In this document: piece after piece, positions 1 to 8,505 of the stretch
How positions within the stretch are numbered: position 1 is the stretch's first letter
Layout of the letters: each line of letters begins with the position of its first letter
DNA from: Azophilus sp965214305
GTDB lineage: Bacteria; Pseudomonadota; Gammaproteobacteria; Pseudomonadales; Azotimanducaceae
DNA: 64,000 nt
Assembly: GCA_965214305.1 (NCBI GenBank)
Contig: OZ243949.1
Span: 1,674,001-1,738,000 of the forward strand
Direction of reading: 5' to 3'
The notes under the pieces: generated by a model
Database searches by the model: none
What the model was told of the DNA's origin: nothing
Seen by the model: the letters and a program-made list of their open reading frames with translations, nothing else
Translations under genes and position numbers: made by a program

Positions 1-410
1 TCGCCGTCAAAGGTTGCGGGTGCCTCGCGAGCGAAGATTTGCCGCATGATGGTCACGTATTCCCGCAACCGGGTGAGCGGTTTGCCATAGGGCACGCCAT
101 GCCAACCCTCAACAACCTGGGGGCCGGAAGCACCCAAACCGCAGATAAAGCGGCCACCGGATAATTCGGCCAAGGTCATCGCCGTCATCGCCGCCATGGC
201 CGGCGAGCGGGCGGGCATCTGCATGATGGCGGTGCCCACCTTGATTTTCTCGGTCTGCGCCAAGATCCAAGCGGCGGGGGAAATGGCATCGGAACCATAG
301 GCCTCCGATGTCCATACGGAGTCGTATCCCAAACTCTCCGCGTACTTGATCGATTCGATGGGCATACTGATCTTGCGCCCCGAGTATCCGAACAAAGTGC
401 CGAGTTTCAT
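1..410 (-). CDS. LLM-class flavin-dependent oxidoreductase, N-terminal part (gene runs off the left edge)
   Basis: Reading the minus strand from an ATG at 410 gives an open frame of about 136 codons that continues past base 1. It starts MKLGTLFGYSGRK and contains AESLGYDSVWTSEAYGSDA and later GGRFICGLGASGP, typical of the N-terminal half of the bacterial luciferase-like TIM barrel, F420- or FMN-dependent monooxygenase group. The start is well supported: GAGGTG lies a few bases upstream. The substrate cannot be told from this part. The C-terminal half, which would fix the subfamily, is missing. Confidence 0.85.
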   Translation of the reverse strand, partial: MKLGTLFGYSGRKISMPIESIKYAESLGYDSVWTSEAYGSDAISPAAWILAQTEKIKVGTAIMQMPARSPAMAAMTAMTLAELSGGRFICGLGASGPQVVEGWHGVPYGKPLTRLREYVTIMRQIFAREAPATFDG

Positions 411-495
411 AACCCACCTCTAATCGCGTTACGGGAATTGCGGCGCAAAATAACAATCACGGCAGCACCACACAACAAGCGGCCGGCAAGCGCCG

Positions 496-1188
496 CTATT
501 GGTCGCGTATCAAATCGATCAGATAGTCAACCGTTTCCAGGGCTTGGCGGCGCCCTGCCCGCACATCGACGACATAGCGTTCCGCGACCACCAGGGCGGG
601 CGTTGAGGCGATGCCCAACCGCCGTTGCCGGGCATCCTCATCAGCGCTTTTGCGGCGCACCTCGGGGGAATTGTATGCATCCACAAACGCCTGCCGCTCA
701 ATGCCGCGCCCGGCCACAAAGTCGGCAATCTCGGCCAACGTGCGGAACTCGCGTCCGTTATCGTGTATGGCGCGGAAGATGCGTTCGTGGTTGGTATCCA
801 AGGCATCCATCTGTTCGAGCGCGAAATAGGTTTTCGCCAGCATCGCCCAAGCGGCGCTGAAGGACGCGGCGGAGCGCTCAAACCGGACCTCATCCGGTAG
901 CTCGCTGGCCCAGTCTTCCAGCAGCGGCTGGAAATTTTTGCAGTGTATGCAGGCATACGAGAAGAATTCCGTGACGACGATGGGGTCTCCGGGCCGACGC
1001 CTCGGCGGATCCTCAAGGAGCCGATAATGCTCGCCCTCGACAAAGTCGCCGGAGCCCGTGCCGCCCGCGCTGTAGAACAATCCGTAGCCGACGACCAGTG
1101 CCGCCACGACAACGGCGAAGCCGATGATGCCGTTGCGTAATCGATCAACCTTGCGCGCCTGAGCGGCGCGCCCTTGTTTAGTCTTCAT
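496..1188 (-). CDS. membrane-anchored DsbA-like thiol:disulfide oxidoreductase
   Basis: A 230-residue protein with one N-terminal membrane anchor (about residues 21-39) and a periplasmic thioredoxin fold of the DsbA type. The redox motif is CIHC at residues 80-83, preceded by TEFFSYA. Classical DsbA has CPHC, so the second residue is unusual. The cis-proline loop is seen as GIASTPALVV near the C-terminus. It probably oxidises cysteines of exported proteins. The frame is open upstream to 1275, but the extra 29 residues do not look like a signal and run into the neighbouring transposase remnant, so I chose the ATG at 1188. No good Shine-Dalgarno is visible. Confidence 0.85.
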   Translation of the reverse strand: MKTKQGRAAQARKVDRLRNGIIGFAVVVAALVVGYGLFYSAGGTGSGDFVEGEHYRLLEDPPRRRPGDPIVVTEFFSYACIHCKNFQPLLEDWASELPDEVRFERSAASFSAAWAMLAKTYFALEQMDALDTNHERIFRAIHDNGREFRTLAEIADFVAGRGIERQAFVDAYNSPEVRRKSADEDARQRRLGIASTPALVVAERYVVDVRAGRRQALETVDYLIDLIRDQ

Positions 1189-1217
1189 AAAGGGACTTAT
1201 ATACAAAAGTTGACAGA

Positions 1218-1748
1218 TCAAAGCGACCTGCTTCCTTCTGCTACTTCTTGACGTTTCACAGGCCGACTTCGACATGGGTCATTGTCGCCACCTCGACGTC
1301 CGGTTGCCCCAATCCCGGAGGCCAAAGACCGGTCGTGATACTTTGATTTGAACTTCGGACGACCCCCTTGCTTCTTAAAATACCGTATCCAAGCATGTTC
1401 TTGATGCTTGAGCGTATGTCGAACAGCACCGAACGGGAGTGCTTGCAGCCAGTCTGTCTTCGCCCGAAGTTTGGTAAAGACCTTTGCGGTTGATTCGAAC
1501 CGTATTGATGGCTTCGGCAGCGCCCATGGAATCCGTTCATGCCATGCATATTCTTCTTCGTTCCACGCCAGCATGTCGTCGAGCCTGTCCGCCGTGTCCC
1601 GCTCGCAGTTCCCCTCGAAATACTTGAAGGCCGATTCCTTCGTGGGGAACATCCGCATCAGGTCGAAAAGGCTCAGGATGCTGGTGATTCGCTTCTTTCC
1701 GGGCATGAGAATATTCTCGAAAACATGGCTAAAGAGTAGCAAAATCAA
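1218..1748 (-). pseudogene. chimeric transposase remnant: IS1595-like N-terminus joined to a TnpB-like segment
   Basis: The 176-codon frame is a patchwork. Codons about 20-50 (SLFDLMRMFPTKESAFKYFE) resemble the start of IS1595-family transposases. From about codon 65 it changes to a segment typical of IS200/IS605 TnpB proteins: a tyrosine-poor helical stretch, then DWLQALPFGAVRHTL, AWIRYFKKQGGRPKFKSKYH. The last 30 codons match nothing and are Arg/Gly-rich. Neither the DDE residues of IS1595 nor the RuvC residues of TnpB are present, so it cannot be an active transposase. It looks like one element dying inside another, followed by in-frame fusion. Confidence 0.6.
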
Positions 1749-1892
1749 ATTTATTTGTTAACTCTTGTTCCTATTCTGTCAACTTTCCTATGTAATTCCC
1801 CTCATAAACCCGTCCGTGAAATCATCCTTCCGTACAAGCAGGCAAATTCTGTGCCGCGCCGACCCACGCGCCGCCGAGTAGTACTTAAAAAC

Positions 1893-3440
1893 TCACCCGG
1901 CATTGGCGGACCGGGGCGCCAACAATTCCGCCCAATGCAGCACCGGTACCGGCGCGACGGCCCCAAGGTGCATCTGACAGCCAACATTGGCCGTGACGAT
2001 AAGGTCCGGGCCGCCCGCCATCAGATTGGCGAGTTTGTCTTCCCGGAGTTGGTTGGCAAGCCGCCGCTGCAATAGGGAATAGATGCCGGCGGAACCGCAG
2101 CAGATGTGCGAGTCGCGCACCTCAAGCAGTTGGTATCCGGCACGACTCAGAAGATTCTCGACCAGGCCCGTTATACCTTGGCCGTGGCGTAGCGTACAGG
2201 GTGCGTGCCAAGCCACAATGCGGCCGAGCGATGCGGGTGGCGGTGCCTGGGCACGGCCAAGCTTGAGCAATCTGTCTTTTTCTCCTGAGGGGTGCCCCCT
2301 CCCCCTCGCGCTCTCCGGGCCGAGGGTTGCTTGCGAGGGGTGCTCCCTCGGGCTCGTCGCGCTCCAGGCTGCGGCGTCCTTAGCGGGAAGTTGGTGAGAT
2401 AGGCGGGTTGGCGGGGTTCCCGCGCCGACCCGCGAACCATTGCTGTTATTAGCGGGGCTGAGATGAGTGAAAGACGCCGCCACTTCGGCCAGATCCCGGG
2501 TTTTGGCGGCGACTGCCGCCGCGGCTGCGGCATAGTCCGGATCGTCCGCGAGCAGCCGCCCATAATCCTTCACTGTGATGCCGCAGCCGCTAGCGGTGGA
2601 AACGATGACATCCACCTCGTCAAGTCGCGGGCGCAACGCATCGATGGTCTGACGCATAATCCGCCTTGCTTTGTGCTTCTGCCCGAGGTGCAAATTCAGG
2701 CCACCGCAGCACTGCTCGCCTTCGGCCCAAAGCGGTTCGACGCCATTGGCCGCCAACAGCCGTGCCGCCGCCGCATTCACCGCCGGGGTGGTTAGGCGCT
2801 GGACGCAGCCCCGCAGCAGTAAAGCGCGCTGGGTCGGTGCGGCCGTTGGCGGTGGTGGAGCCGCATCGCCAACCGGCAAAGCCGTGCGCCGCGGCAGCAA
2901 CTTTGCGAGTGCGGAAGGCAGCATCCAGCGACCTAGTCTGCCCAGACGAATGCAGATGGCAAAACGGCCGGGGCTTGGGGCCAGCCAGCCGAAGAAATGG
3001 CGAATCAATCGCTGCAACGGTGCCCGCGCAACCCCGGGTTGCTCCATAAACTCGCGGCCTATCTCCAATAATTCCCCGTATTGAACACCGGACGGGCAGG
3101 CCACTTCGCAACCCCGGCAGCCAAGGCAGCGGTCGAGGTGGGTGCGCACCACACTCAGTGCGGCCTTGGCGGCCGCCCGTCCGCCGGTGCCGCCGCCGCT
3201 TGGAACGGCGCTTAACGCATCCGGTTTCGCGCTCGACACCGGTGTTGCCATGTCCGGATTCTCCAGCATTTCCTTGATGAGATAGATGCGGCCGCGCGGG
3301 CCATCAAGTTCGTCGCCCAACAATTGATAGGTCGGGCAGACGGCATTGCACATGCCGCAATGCACACAGGAGCGCAGGATTGCATCGGCCCGACGACCGG
3401 GCTCGGTGGCCAAGAGTTGGCTAGGCAATTGTGTTTGCAC
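1893..3440 (-). CDS. glcF: glycolate oxidase iron-sulfur subunit GlcF, with in-frame repeat insertion
   Basis: GlcF passes electrons from the GlcD/GlcE flavoprotein to the respiratory chain. Two 4Fe-4S motifs are seen at Cys25/28/31/35 (CVHCGMC...CP) and Cys105/108/111/115, followed by two CCG domains (CCGGLNLHLG and CCGSAGIYS). The frame is open to a TTG at 3476, but GTG at 3440 gives VQTQLPSQLLATEPG, matching the usual GlcF start, and overlaps glcE by 20 bp. At about 515 residues it is some 100 longer than normal GlcF. Most of the excess is a low-complexity Pro/Ser/Arg segment at about residues 327-402, coinciding with a genome repeat (family C). A second shorter excess (about residues 64-98) precedes the second cluster. 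Function is probable but unproven. Confidence 0.9.
   Translation of the reverse strand: MQTQLPSQLLATEPGRRADAILRSCVHCGMCNAVCPTYQLLGDELDGPRGRIYLIKEMLENPDMATPVSSAKPDALSAVPSGGGTGGRAAAKAALSVVRTHLDRCLGCRGCEVACPSGVQYGELLEIGREFMEQPGVARAPLQRLIRHFFGWLAPSPGRFAICIRLGRLGRWMLPSALAKLLPRRTALPVGDAAPPPPTAAPTQRALLLRGCVQRLTTPAVNAAAARLLAANGVEPLWAEGEQCCGGLNLHLGQKHKARRIMRQTIDALRPRLDEVDVIVSTASGCGITVKDYGRLLADDPDYAAAAAAVAAKTRDLAEVAASFTHLSPANNSNGSRVGAGTPPTRLSHQLPAKDAAAWSATSPREHPSQATLGPESARGRGHPSGEKDRLLKLGRAQAPPPASLGRIVAWHAPCTLRHGQGITGLVENLLSRAGYQLLEVRDSHICCGSAGIYSLLQRRLANQLREDKLANLMAGGPDLIVTANVGCQMHLGAVAPVPVLHWAELLAPRSANAG
2285..2430. repeat. family C palindromic repeat inside glcF
   Basis: On the minus strand this stretch contains TATCTCACCAACTTCC, then GCTAAGGACG, GAGCCCGAGGGAGCAC and CCTCGC. 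The same order of blocks occurs inside gspK (32148-32262) and, in a more diverged form, in the autotransporter leader (46058-46145). Partial copies lie near 4475, 9424 and 26641. Here it keeps the glcF frame open and adds about 50-75 residues between the CCG domains. Confidence 0.6.
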
Positions 3441-4458
3441 GAACGATACCCGGGTTGAGTATATTGTCGGGATCAAAGGCCCGCTTCAGGCGCACCGACA
3501 GGGCGTCGGTAAACAGGGGCGCCGCAAAGGCCGGCCGCGCCCGCGCGTCGCTGCCTTGCGCGAACGCCGATACTGCCTGCTCCGACCGACTCGTTGGCCA
3601 CCAGCGGCGTGCGCCCGCCCACTCGATCACGCAATCATCGGGCGGCAGGGCGGCGGCAGGCGGGCAGAGGAGCTCCCAAAGCACGGTGTCGGGCCGGGGT
3701 TGGAAACAAGGCAGCGTCCGGTCGCGCAATGCGGCCCAAACGGCAGTGTCCTCCATGCGCTCGCCGCCCAGTTCCGCCGCCGCGCCACGCACCCTAGACT
3801 CGGTGCCGGAAAGCCGGATCTGGAGTCGCCCCGCCGCATAACAAGTGGCCGACACCGGCAGCGCGGTGCGTGCCCAGCGGCGCACCCATTGCTGGCTCTT
3901 GGCCGCCGAGCACTCCAATACCAAGGTTTGTTCCGCCTCTGGCAGCGGCGACAGACGCAAGCTCAAGGACAACAGCAACCCCAGGGTTCCACAGGCACCC
4001 GCCTGCAATCGGGAAACATCGTACCCCGCCACGTTTTTAACGACCTGGCCACCGAATTGCAGCCGTTCGCCAAGCCCGTTCAAGAGTTCCGCGCCAAGTA
4101 CGGCATCGCGCACCGAACCGCGCCATGGCCGGCCCGGCCCGGCCAATCCCGACGCCACCGCGCCGCCAACGGTGCCGCCGCCGTCAATCAGCGGTGGTTC
4201 AAAGGGCAGACACTGGCGGTTTTGCGCCAACACTTCGGCCAATTCCAGCAACGGCGTTCCAGCGCGCACGGTGACCACCAATTCCTCGGGGCTATAGTCA
4301 AGAATGCCGCGATGGTCGCCAACCGGCAGCAGTTCTCCTTCCGCCCGGCCCAGGCACCAGCTTTTGCTGCTCGAACCAAAAATGGCCAGCTTCGCACGCC
4401 GCGCACGGGCATCCCGAATGCGCTCGGCCAGGTCGATGCTTGTGTCGCTCTCAGGCAT
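3421..4458 (-). CDS. glcE: glycolate oxidase FAD-binding subunit GlcE
   Basis: A 345-residue protein of the FAD-binding PCMH family, the second flavin-binding subunit of glycolate dehydrogenase. Hallmarks are AIFGSSSKSW near residue 25, DYSPEELVVTVRAGTPL, DGGGTVGGAVASGLAGPGRP, VVKNVAGYDVSRLQAGACG and the C-terminal FDPDNILNPG. Length is normal for GlcE. It lies in the order D-E-F on the minus strand. It is separated from glcD by about 216 bp containing a complete family A repeat and overlaps the glcF start. Together the three subunits oxidise glycolate to glyoxylate at the inner face of the membrane. Confidence 0.92.
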   Translation of the reverse strand: MPESDTSIDLAERIRDARARRAKLAIFGSSSKSWCLGRAEGELLPVGDHRGILDYSPEELVVTVRAGTPLLELAEVLAQNRQCLPFEPPLIDGGGTVGGAVASGLAGPGRPWRGSVRDAVLGAELLNGLGERLQFGGQVVKNVAGYDVSRLQAGACGTLGLLLSLSLRLSPLPEAEQTLVLECSAAKSQQWVRRWARTALPVSATCYAAGRLQIRLSGTESRVRGAAAELGGERMEDTAVWAALRDRTLPCFQPRPDTVLWELLCPPAAALPPDDCVIEWAGARRWWPTSRSEQAVSAFAQGSDARARPAFAAPLFTDALSVRLKRAFDPDNILNPGIVRANTIA

Positions 4459-4507
4459 CTAAGATGCTCGGGCGGGCGGGGCGGGAAGTTGGCGAGATAT
4501 CCGAGCT

Positions 4508-4670
4508 AGGAGCCTCTGCCTGCGGAAATCGCGAAAGCGAAAAGCCGCTATCGCCGTCCCGTCGGCCGGTCGATTGAGGCGAATATCCAGCCATATTCAA
4601 CGAAATCGACGGGCGGGCGGGGCGGATGAGAGCGGATTTGCAGCCGCGAATTCCGCAGGCAGAGGCTTCC
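4508..4670. repeat. family A palindromic repeat (MITE-like), complete copy between glcD and glcE
   Basis: A 163-bp element with near-perfect inverted ends: AGGAGCCTCTGCCTGCGGAA on the left, and on the right the complement of the same 20 bases with one mismatch. It has an internal palindromic arm around GTCGGCCGGTCGATTGAGG. The same 163-bp element lies at 34052-34214, a 161-bp copy in the opposite sense at 32919-33079, and a 68-bp deleted copy at 20498-20565. It has no coding capacity of its own. Bases 4475-4500 next to it carry a family C fragment. Confidence 0.85.
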
Positions 4671-4674
4671 AACT

Positions 4675-6129
4675 TCAAAATCGCTCCATTCCGGCGTAGG
4701 GCAAGGCACCGCGATGCACATGCATGCCACCCAGTTCCACACAGCGGGCGGGCCGCGGAATGCCCTTGCCCGGATTGAGCAGCCGCGCCGGGTCCAAGGC
4801 TTGCTTGACACGCTCGAACTGCGCCAGTTCCGCGGGGCCGAACTGTGCACACATTTGATCAAGCTTTTCCACACCGACGCCATGTTCGCCCGTGACGGTG
4901 CCTCCGACGCGCACACAGAGCTCCAAAATTTTGCCGCCGAAGGCCTCGGCACGTTCGAGTTCGCCCGCCTGGTTGGCATCGAAAAGGATAAGGGGGTGCA
5001 GGTTGCCGTCGCCAGCGTGAAAAACGTTGGCCACCCTGAGACCGTACTCGCTGGACAGATTGGCAATCGCGGTGAGCACCTCGGCCAGGGCCCGCCTCGG
5101 AATGGTGCCGTCCATGCAATAGTAGTCCGGTGCCAGGCGACCCATCGCCGGAAAGGCCGCCTTGCGCCCCGACCAGAGACGCGCCTGTCGCCGTGCATCC
5201 CGCGCCCGCTGAACCTCGTAGGCACCATTTTCTTGCAGGGCCAACTCGACCGCCGCTTCAAGCGATGCGAGCTCGTCGTCGGTGCCGTCGAGTTCGCAGA
5301 GCAAGATGGCCGCGGCGTCTCGAGGGTAGCCGGCGCCCGCGAAATCCTCGGTCGCCTGAATGGCGAGCGCATCCATCATTTCCAGCCCGGCCGGAACGAT
5401 GCCCCGTCGAATGATGTCGGCAACCGCCTGGCCGGCACCGGTCAGGCTGCGGAAAGCCGCCAACAACACCGATTTGCCCGGCGGATTGGGCAGCAGCCGC
5501 ACGGTAATTTCGGTTACTATTCCCAAGAGGCCCTCGCTACCACAGATCAACGCCATCAAATCGTAGCCCGGATAGTCGAACCCCTTGCCGCCCAAGCTGA
5601 GCGTTTCGCCCTCCATGGTGAGCACGCGCAGACCAACCACATTATGAACGGTCAGGCCGTATTTCAGGCAATGTACGCCGCCCGAGTTCTCGGCAACATT
5701 GCCGCCAATCGAACAAGCAAGTTGCGAGGAGGGGTCCGGCGCATAATAGAGGCCGTGGGGTGCCGCCGCCTCACTGACGGCCAGATTGCGCACACCCGGC
5801 TGCACCACGGCAACGCAGTTCTCAACGTCGATTTCCAGAATGCGGTTCAGCTTGGACAGGCCCAACACCAAACCGTCCCGTACCGGCCGGGCACCGCCGG
5901 AGAGCCCGGTGCCGGCACCGCGCGGCACCACCGGAACGGCTTGCTCGCGGCAGACGGCGAGCACCGCCCGCACCTGCTCTTCCGTTTCCGGCAGCGCTAC
6001 CGCCCAAGGCATTTCACGGATGGCGGTCAGCGCATCGCTTTCATAGGGTTTGAGCGCCGCACCCTGGGTAATTAAGCCCCCCGCAGGCAATATCCGGCGC
6101 AAACGTTCAAGGACGGCGGAGCGATTCAT
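4675..6129 (-). CDS. glcD: glycolate oxidase subunit GlcD (FAD-linked)
   Basis: About 484 residues, the flavin-binding catalytic subunit of glycolate dehydrogenase and a D-lactate/glycolate dehydrogenase family member. Visible motifs include VPRGAGTGLSGGARP (FAD pyrophosphate binding), YAPDPSSQLACSIGGNVAENSGG, FDYPGYDLMALICGSEGLLG, HAGDGNLHPLILFD and GTVTGEHGVGVEK. The frame is open to an ATG at 6177, but the internal ATG at 6129 (MNRSAVLERLRRILP) matches the family start better; neither has a convincing Shine-Dalgarno. It is the first gene of the glcDEF run. Confidence 0.93.
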   Translation of the reverse strand: MNRSAVLERLRRILPAGGLITQGAALKPYESDALTAIREMPWAVALPETEEQVRAVLAVCREQAVPVVPRGAGTGLSGGARPVRDGLVLGLSKLNRILEIDVENCVAVVQPGVRNLAVSEAAAPHGLYYAPDPSSQLACSIGGNVAENSGGVHCLKYGLTVHNVVGLRVLTMEGETLSLGGKGFDYPGYDLMALICGSEGLLGIVTEITVRLLPNPPGKSVLLAAFRSLTGAGQAVADIIRRGIVPAGLEMMDALAIQATEDFAGAGYPRDAAAILLCELDGTDDELASLEAAVELALQENGAYEVQRARDARRQARLWSGRKAAFPAMGRLAPDYYCMDGTIPRRALAEVLTAIANLSSEYGLRVANVFHAGDGNLHPLILFDANQAGELERAEAFGGKILELCVRVGGTVTGEHGVGVEKLDQMCAQFGPAELAQFERVKQALDPARLLNPGKGIPRPARCVELGGMHVHRGALPYAGMERF

Positions 6130-6315
6130 AGAGCCAACAAATGAACCAAAAGATGGGGCCTGTGCCGTTAACTGCATCTTCCACTATTGTCGTCAAACCG
6201 CCAAGGCCAATCACGCACTCGGCGAAACGGCAAATTCGCACCCTGATTAAGGCAATCCCGCTTATTGACCTTTTTCCCGGTCGGTGGGAATAATGCCCCA
6301 TCAGAGCGTAGCGGA

Positions 6316-7014
6316 ATGATGAGCGAAGCATTTGACACCCTCAGCGCCCTGCGCGATCTTGAGGCATCGGGTCTCGATCCCGGCTATGCCGAAGCCATAG
6401 TGCAAATTGTGTCGCAACGCTATCAACAGGTCGCGGACAAGGCCGATTTCGCTCTGTTGAGGGGCGAACTCACCCGAATCAACAGCGAACTGAACCGAGT
6501 CAATGAGGCGGTCGCCAACCTCGGCGGCACAGGCGACGAATTCAAAAAGGAAACGACGGGAGAATTCACGGCGGTCAGAAAAGAAATGGCCGGGGAATTT
6601 ACCGCCGTCAGACAAGAAATGGCGGAAGGACTCGCCGCTGTTAGAAAAGAAATGACGGGAGGATTCGCCGCCGTCAGACAAGAAATGGCTGGCGGATTCG
6701 CCGCCGTCAGACAAGAAATGGCTGGCGGATTCACCGCCGTCAGACAAGAAATGGCGGAAGGATTCACCGCCGTCAGACAGGAAACGAACGACGAATTCGC
6801 CGCCATCAGACAAGCAATGCGCACCGGTTTCGCAAACACCGTTTCGAAGCGCGAGTTGGATGCGACCCTCGCCGATTTGCGGCGTGAAAACAAGAACAAT
6901 CTCGAAATTCTACACGGCAAGTTCAGTACGAAGCTCGCGGCGGTCGTCAACAAAATGCTGCTCGCCCAAGTGGCGGTGGGTGGCCTCATTGTTGCCTCAC
7001 TGCGGCTGCTCTAG
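6316..7014 (+). CDS. coiled-coil protein with 11-residue tandem repeats and a C-terminal membrane helix (DUF1640-like)
   Basis: About 232 residues. The N-terminus (FDTLSALRDLEASGLDPGYAEAIVQIVSQRY) resembles DUF1640/CCDC90-type proteins, which are short coiled coils with a C-terminal membrane anchor. Between about residues 78 and 170 an 11-residue unit of the form GEFTAVRQEMA is repeated about nine times, encoded by 33-bp units that are nearly identical at the DNA level. The C-terminus ends in a hydrophobic helix (LLAQVAVGGLIVASL). The frame opens at a TTG at 6265, but the double ATG at 6316/6319 after GCGGA fits the family. It would form a long hendecad coiled coil anchored to the membrane. 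Function is unknown. Confidence 0.8.
   Translation: MMSEAFDTLSALRDLEASGLDPGYAEAIVQIVSQRYQQVADKADFALLRGELTRINSELNRVNEAVANLGGTGDEFKKETTGEFTAVRKEMAGEFTAVRQEMAEGLAAVRKEMTGGFAAVRQEMAGGFAAVRQEMAGGFTAVRQEMAEGFTAVRQETNDEFAAIRQAMRTGFANTVSKRELDATLADLRRENKNNLEILHGKFSTKLAAVVNKMLLAQVAVGGLIVASLRLL
6543..6804 (+). repeat. 33-bp coding tandem repeats (about eight to nine units)
   Basis: Successive units differ by only a few bases and share GTCAGACAAGAAATGGC. Each unit adds one 11-residue hendecad turn to the coiled coil. Two adjacent units near 6677-6742 are almost identical. Unit number could change by slipped-strand pairing without breaking the frame. Confidence 0.8.
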
Positions 7015-7040
7015 TACCGCAACGGTGCTTACCGCTACCA

Positions 7041-8372
7041 ATGGCTCGTCAACATATTGTTAATGCCCGCATCGTTAGTGATGGCACCGTGCGCGAAGGC
7101 GATGTGCTCATCGACAACGGCCGCATTGCGGCCATCGGCACCCCAAGCGCTCAGCTCACCGAGCGGGCGAGCGTGGTCGATGCCCAAGGCGCTTGGCTGT
7201 TGCCGGGCATGATCGACGACCAGGTGCATTTCCGCGAGCCGGGCCTCACCCACAAGGGTACCATCGCCACGGAGTCGATGGCCGCCGTGGCGGGCGGCAT
7301 CACCAGCTACATGGAAATGCCCAATTGCAACCCACTCACCATCAATCAAGCCGCGTTGAACGACAAGCACCGCCGCGCCGCCCAATGTTCGGCGGCCAAC
7401 TACGCCTTTTATCTGGGCGCGACCAACGACAATCTTGAGGCCATCAAATCCATCGACCCCACCACCGCCTGCGGCGTCAAGGTTTTTATGGGCGCGAGCA
7501 CGGGCGACATGCTGGTGGACGACCCCGCCGCCCTTGAGGGCATATTCGCCGCCACCCCGCTCGTTATCGCCACCCACTGCGAAGACACCCCGACCATTCT
7601 CGCCAACGAGGCGCTGGCGCGCGAACGCTACGGCGACGACATTCCCTTTGCGGAACACGCCAACATCCGCTCGACTGAGGCCTGCTACAAGTCCTCATCG
7701 CTGGCCGTGGATTTGGCCAAGCGGCACGGTTCGCAATTGCATGTTTTGCACCTCACCACAGCCCGGGAAATGGAACTCTTTGCTCCCGGCGATCTGGGTG
7801 ACAAGCAGATCACCGCCGAAGCCTGCGTCCACCACCTCTATTTCGATGCCGATTGGTATGCCAGCAAGGGTAACGACATCAAATGCAATCCATCGATCAA
7901 GCAGCCCAGTGACCGCGAGGCGCTGCTCGCCGCCGTCAACGACGGGCGCATTGATGTGATCGCCACCGATCATGCGCCCCATACGCGAGAGGAAAAATCC
8001 GCCCCCTACGCGAGCGCTCCCGCCGGGCTGCCGCTGGTCCAACACGCACTGCTCTGCCTCTTCGAGCATGTGTCGGCGGGAACGCTGAGCGTGGAAACCG
8101 TCGTTGCGAAAACGGCGCATGCGCCGGCGCGGCGTTTCGGTGTTAGGGAAAGGGGGTTCATTCGCGAGGGCTACCACGCCGACCTGGTGCTCATCGAGGA
8201 ACAGCCTATCGGCGGCGACGCCAATCTGTTGGCGAAATGCGGTTGGAGCCCGTTTGCGGGCATCACATTCCAGCACCGCGTACGCGCTACTTGGGTAAAC
8301 GGGCACCGGCGCTACGACAACGGACAAATTCTGGATGGGCCGGTGGGCGAAGCCCTGCAATTTGTCCGATAA
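7041..8372 (+). CDS. pyrC: dihydroorotase (class I)
   Basis: A 443-residue amidohydrolase that closes carbamoyl-aspartate to dihydroorotate in pyrimidine synthesis. Seen are the metal-binding strand DDQVHFREPG (residues 59-68), GVKVFMGAST with the likely carbamylated lysine, THCEDT, HVLHLTT and the catalytic VIATDHAPHTREEK. The first motif has Gln where many dihydroorotases have the first His of HxH, a variant found in a subgroup of class I enzymes. Substrate residues (NPSIKQ, ASAPAGLPLVQ) are present, so an active enzyme is likely. It stands alone, not with other pyr genes. Confidence 0.9.
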   Translation: MARQHIVNARIVSDGTVREGDVLIDNGRIAAIGTPSAQLTERASVVDAQGAWLLPGMIDDQVHFREPGLTHKGTIATESMAAVAGGITSYMEMPNCNPLTINQAALNDKHRRAAQCSAANYAFYLGATNDNLEAIKSIDPTTACGVKVFMGASTGDMLVDDPAALEGIFAATPLVIATHCEDTPTILANEALARERYGDDIPFAEHANIRSTEACYKSSSLAVDLAKRHGSQLHVLHLTTAREMELFAPGDLGDKQITAEACVHHLYFDADWYASKGNDIKCNPSIKQPSDREALLAAVNDGRIDVIATDHAPHTREEKSAPYASAPAGLPLVQHALLCLFEHVSAGTLSVETVVAKTAHAPARRFGVRERGFIREGYHADLVLIEEQPIGGDANLLAKCGWSPFAGITFQHRVRATWVNGHRRYDNGQILDGPVGEALQFVR

Positions 8373-8505
8373 AACCCATGCCGCCGCTTTGTGCCACAAC
8401 GCGCCCTCCCTATCCGCAAGCATGTCGCCCGGTGCGGCCATGCATTGGCATGCGGGCCCGCACGCTTTGCAAGTCGAGCCGTGGTCTAGTCGAGCCGTAG
8501 CCTGA

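Noticed and set aside
2083..2397. Plus-strand frames inside glcF
   Set aside because: They are antisense shadows produced by the repeat and G/C-rich codons; no family features.
4714..6075. A 453-codon plus-strand open frame opposite glcD
   Set aside because: It is the antisense shadow of glcD, which has full family motifs. The antisense translation has no recognisable family and a non-protein-like Arg/His-rich composition.
6543..6804. 33-bp repeats considered as a CRISPR array
   Set aside because: There are no unique spacers; the units are contiguous, coding and in frame with a coiled-coil protein. No CRISPR array was seen anywhere in the window.
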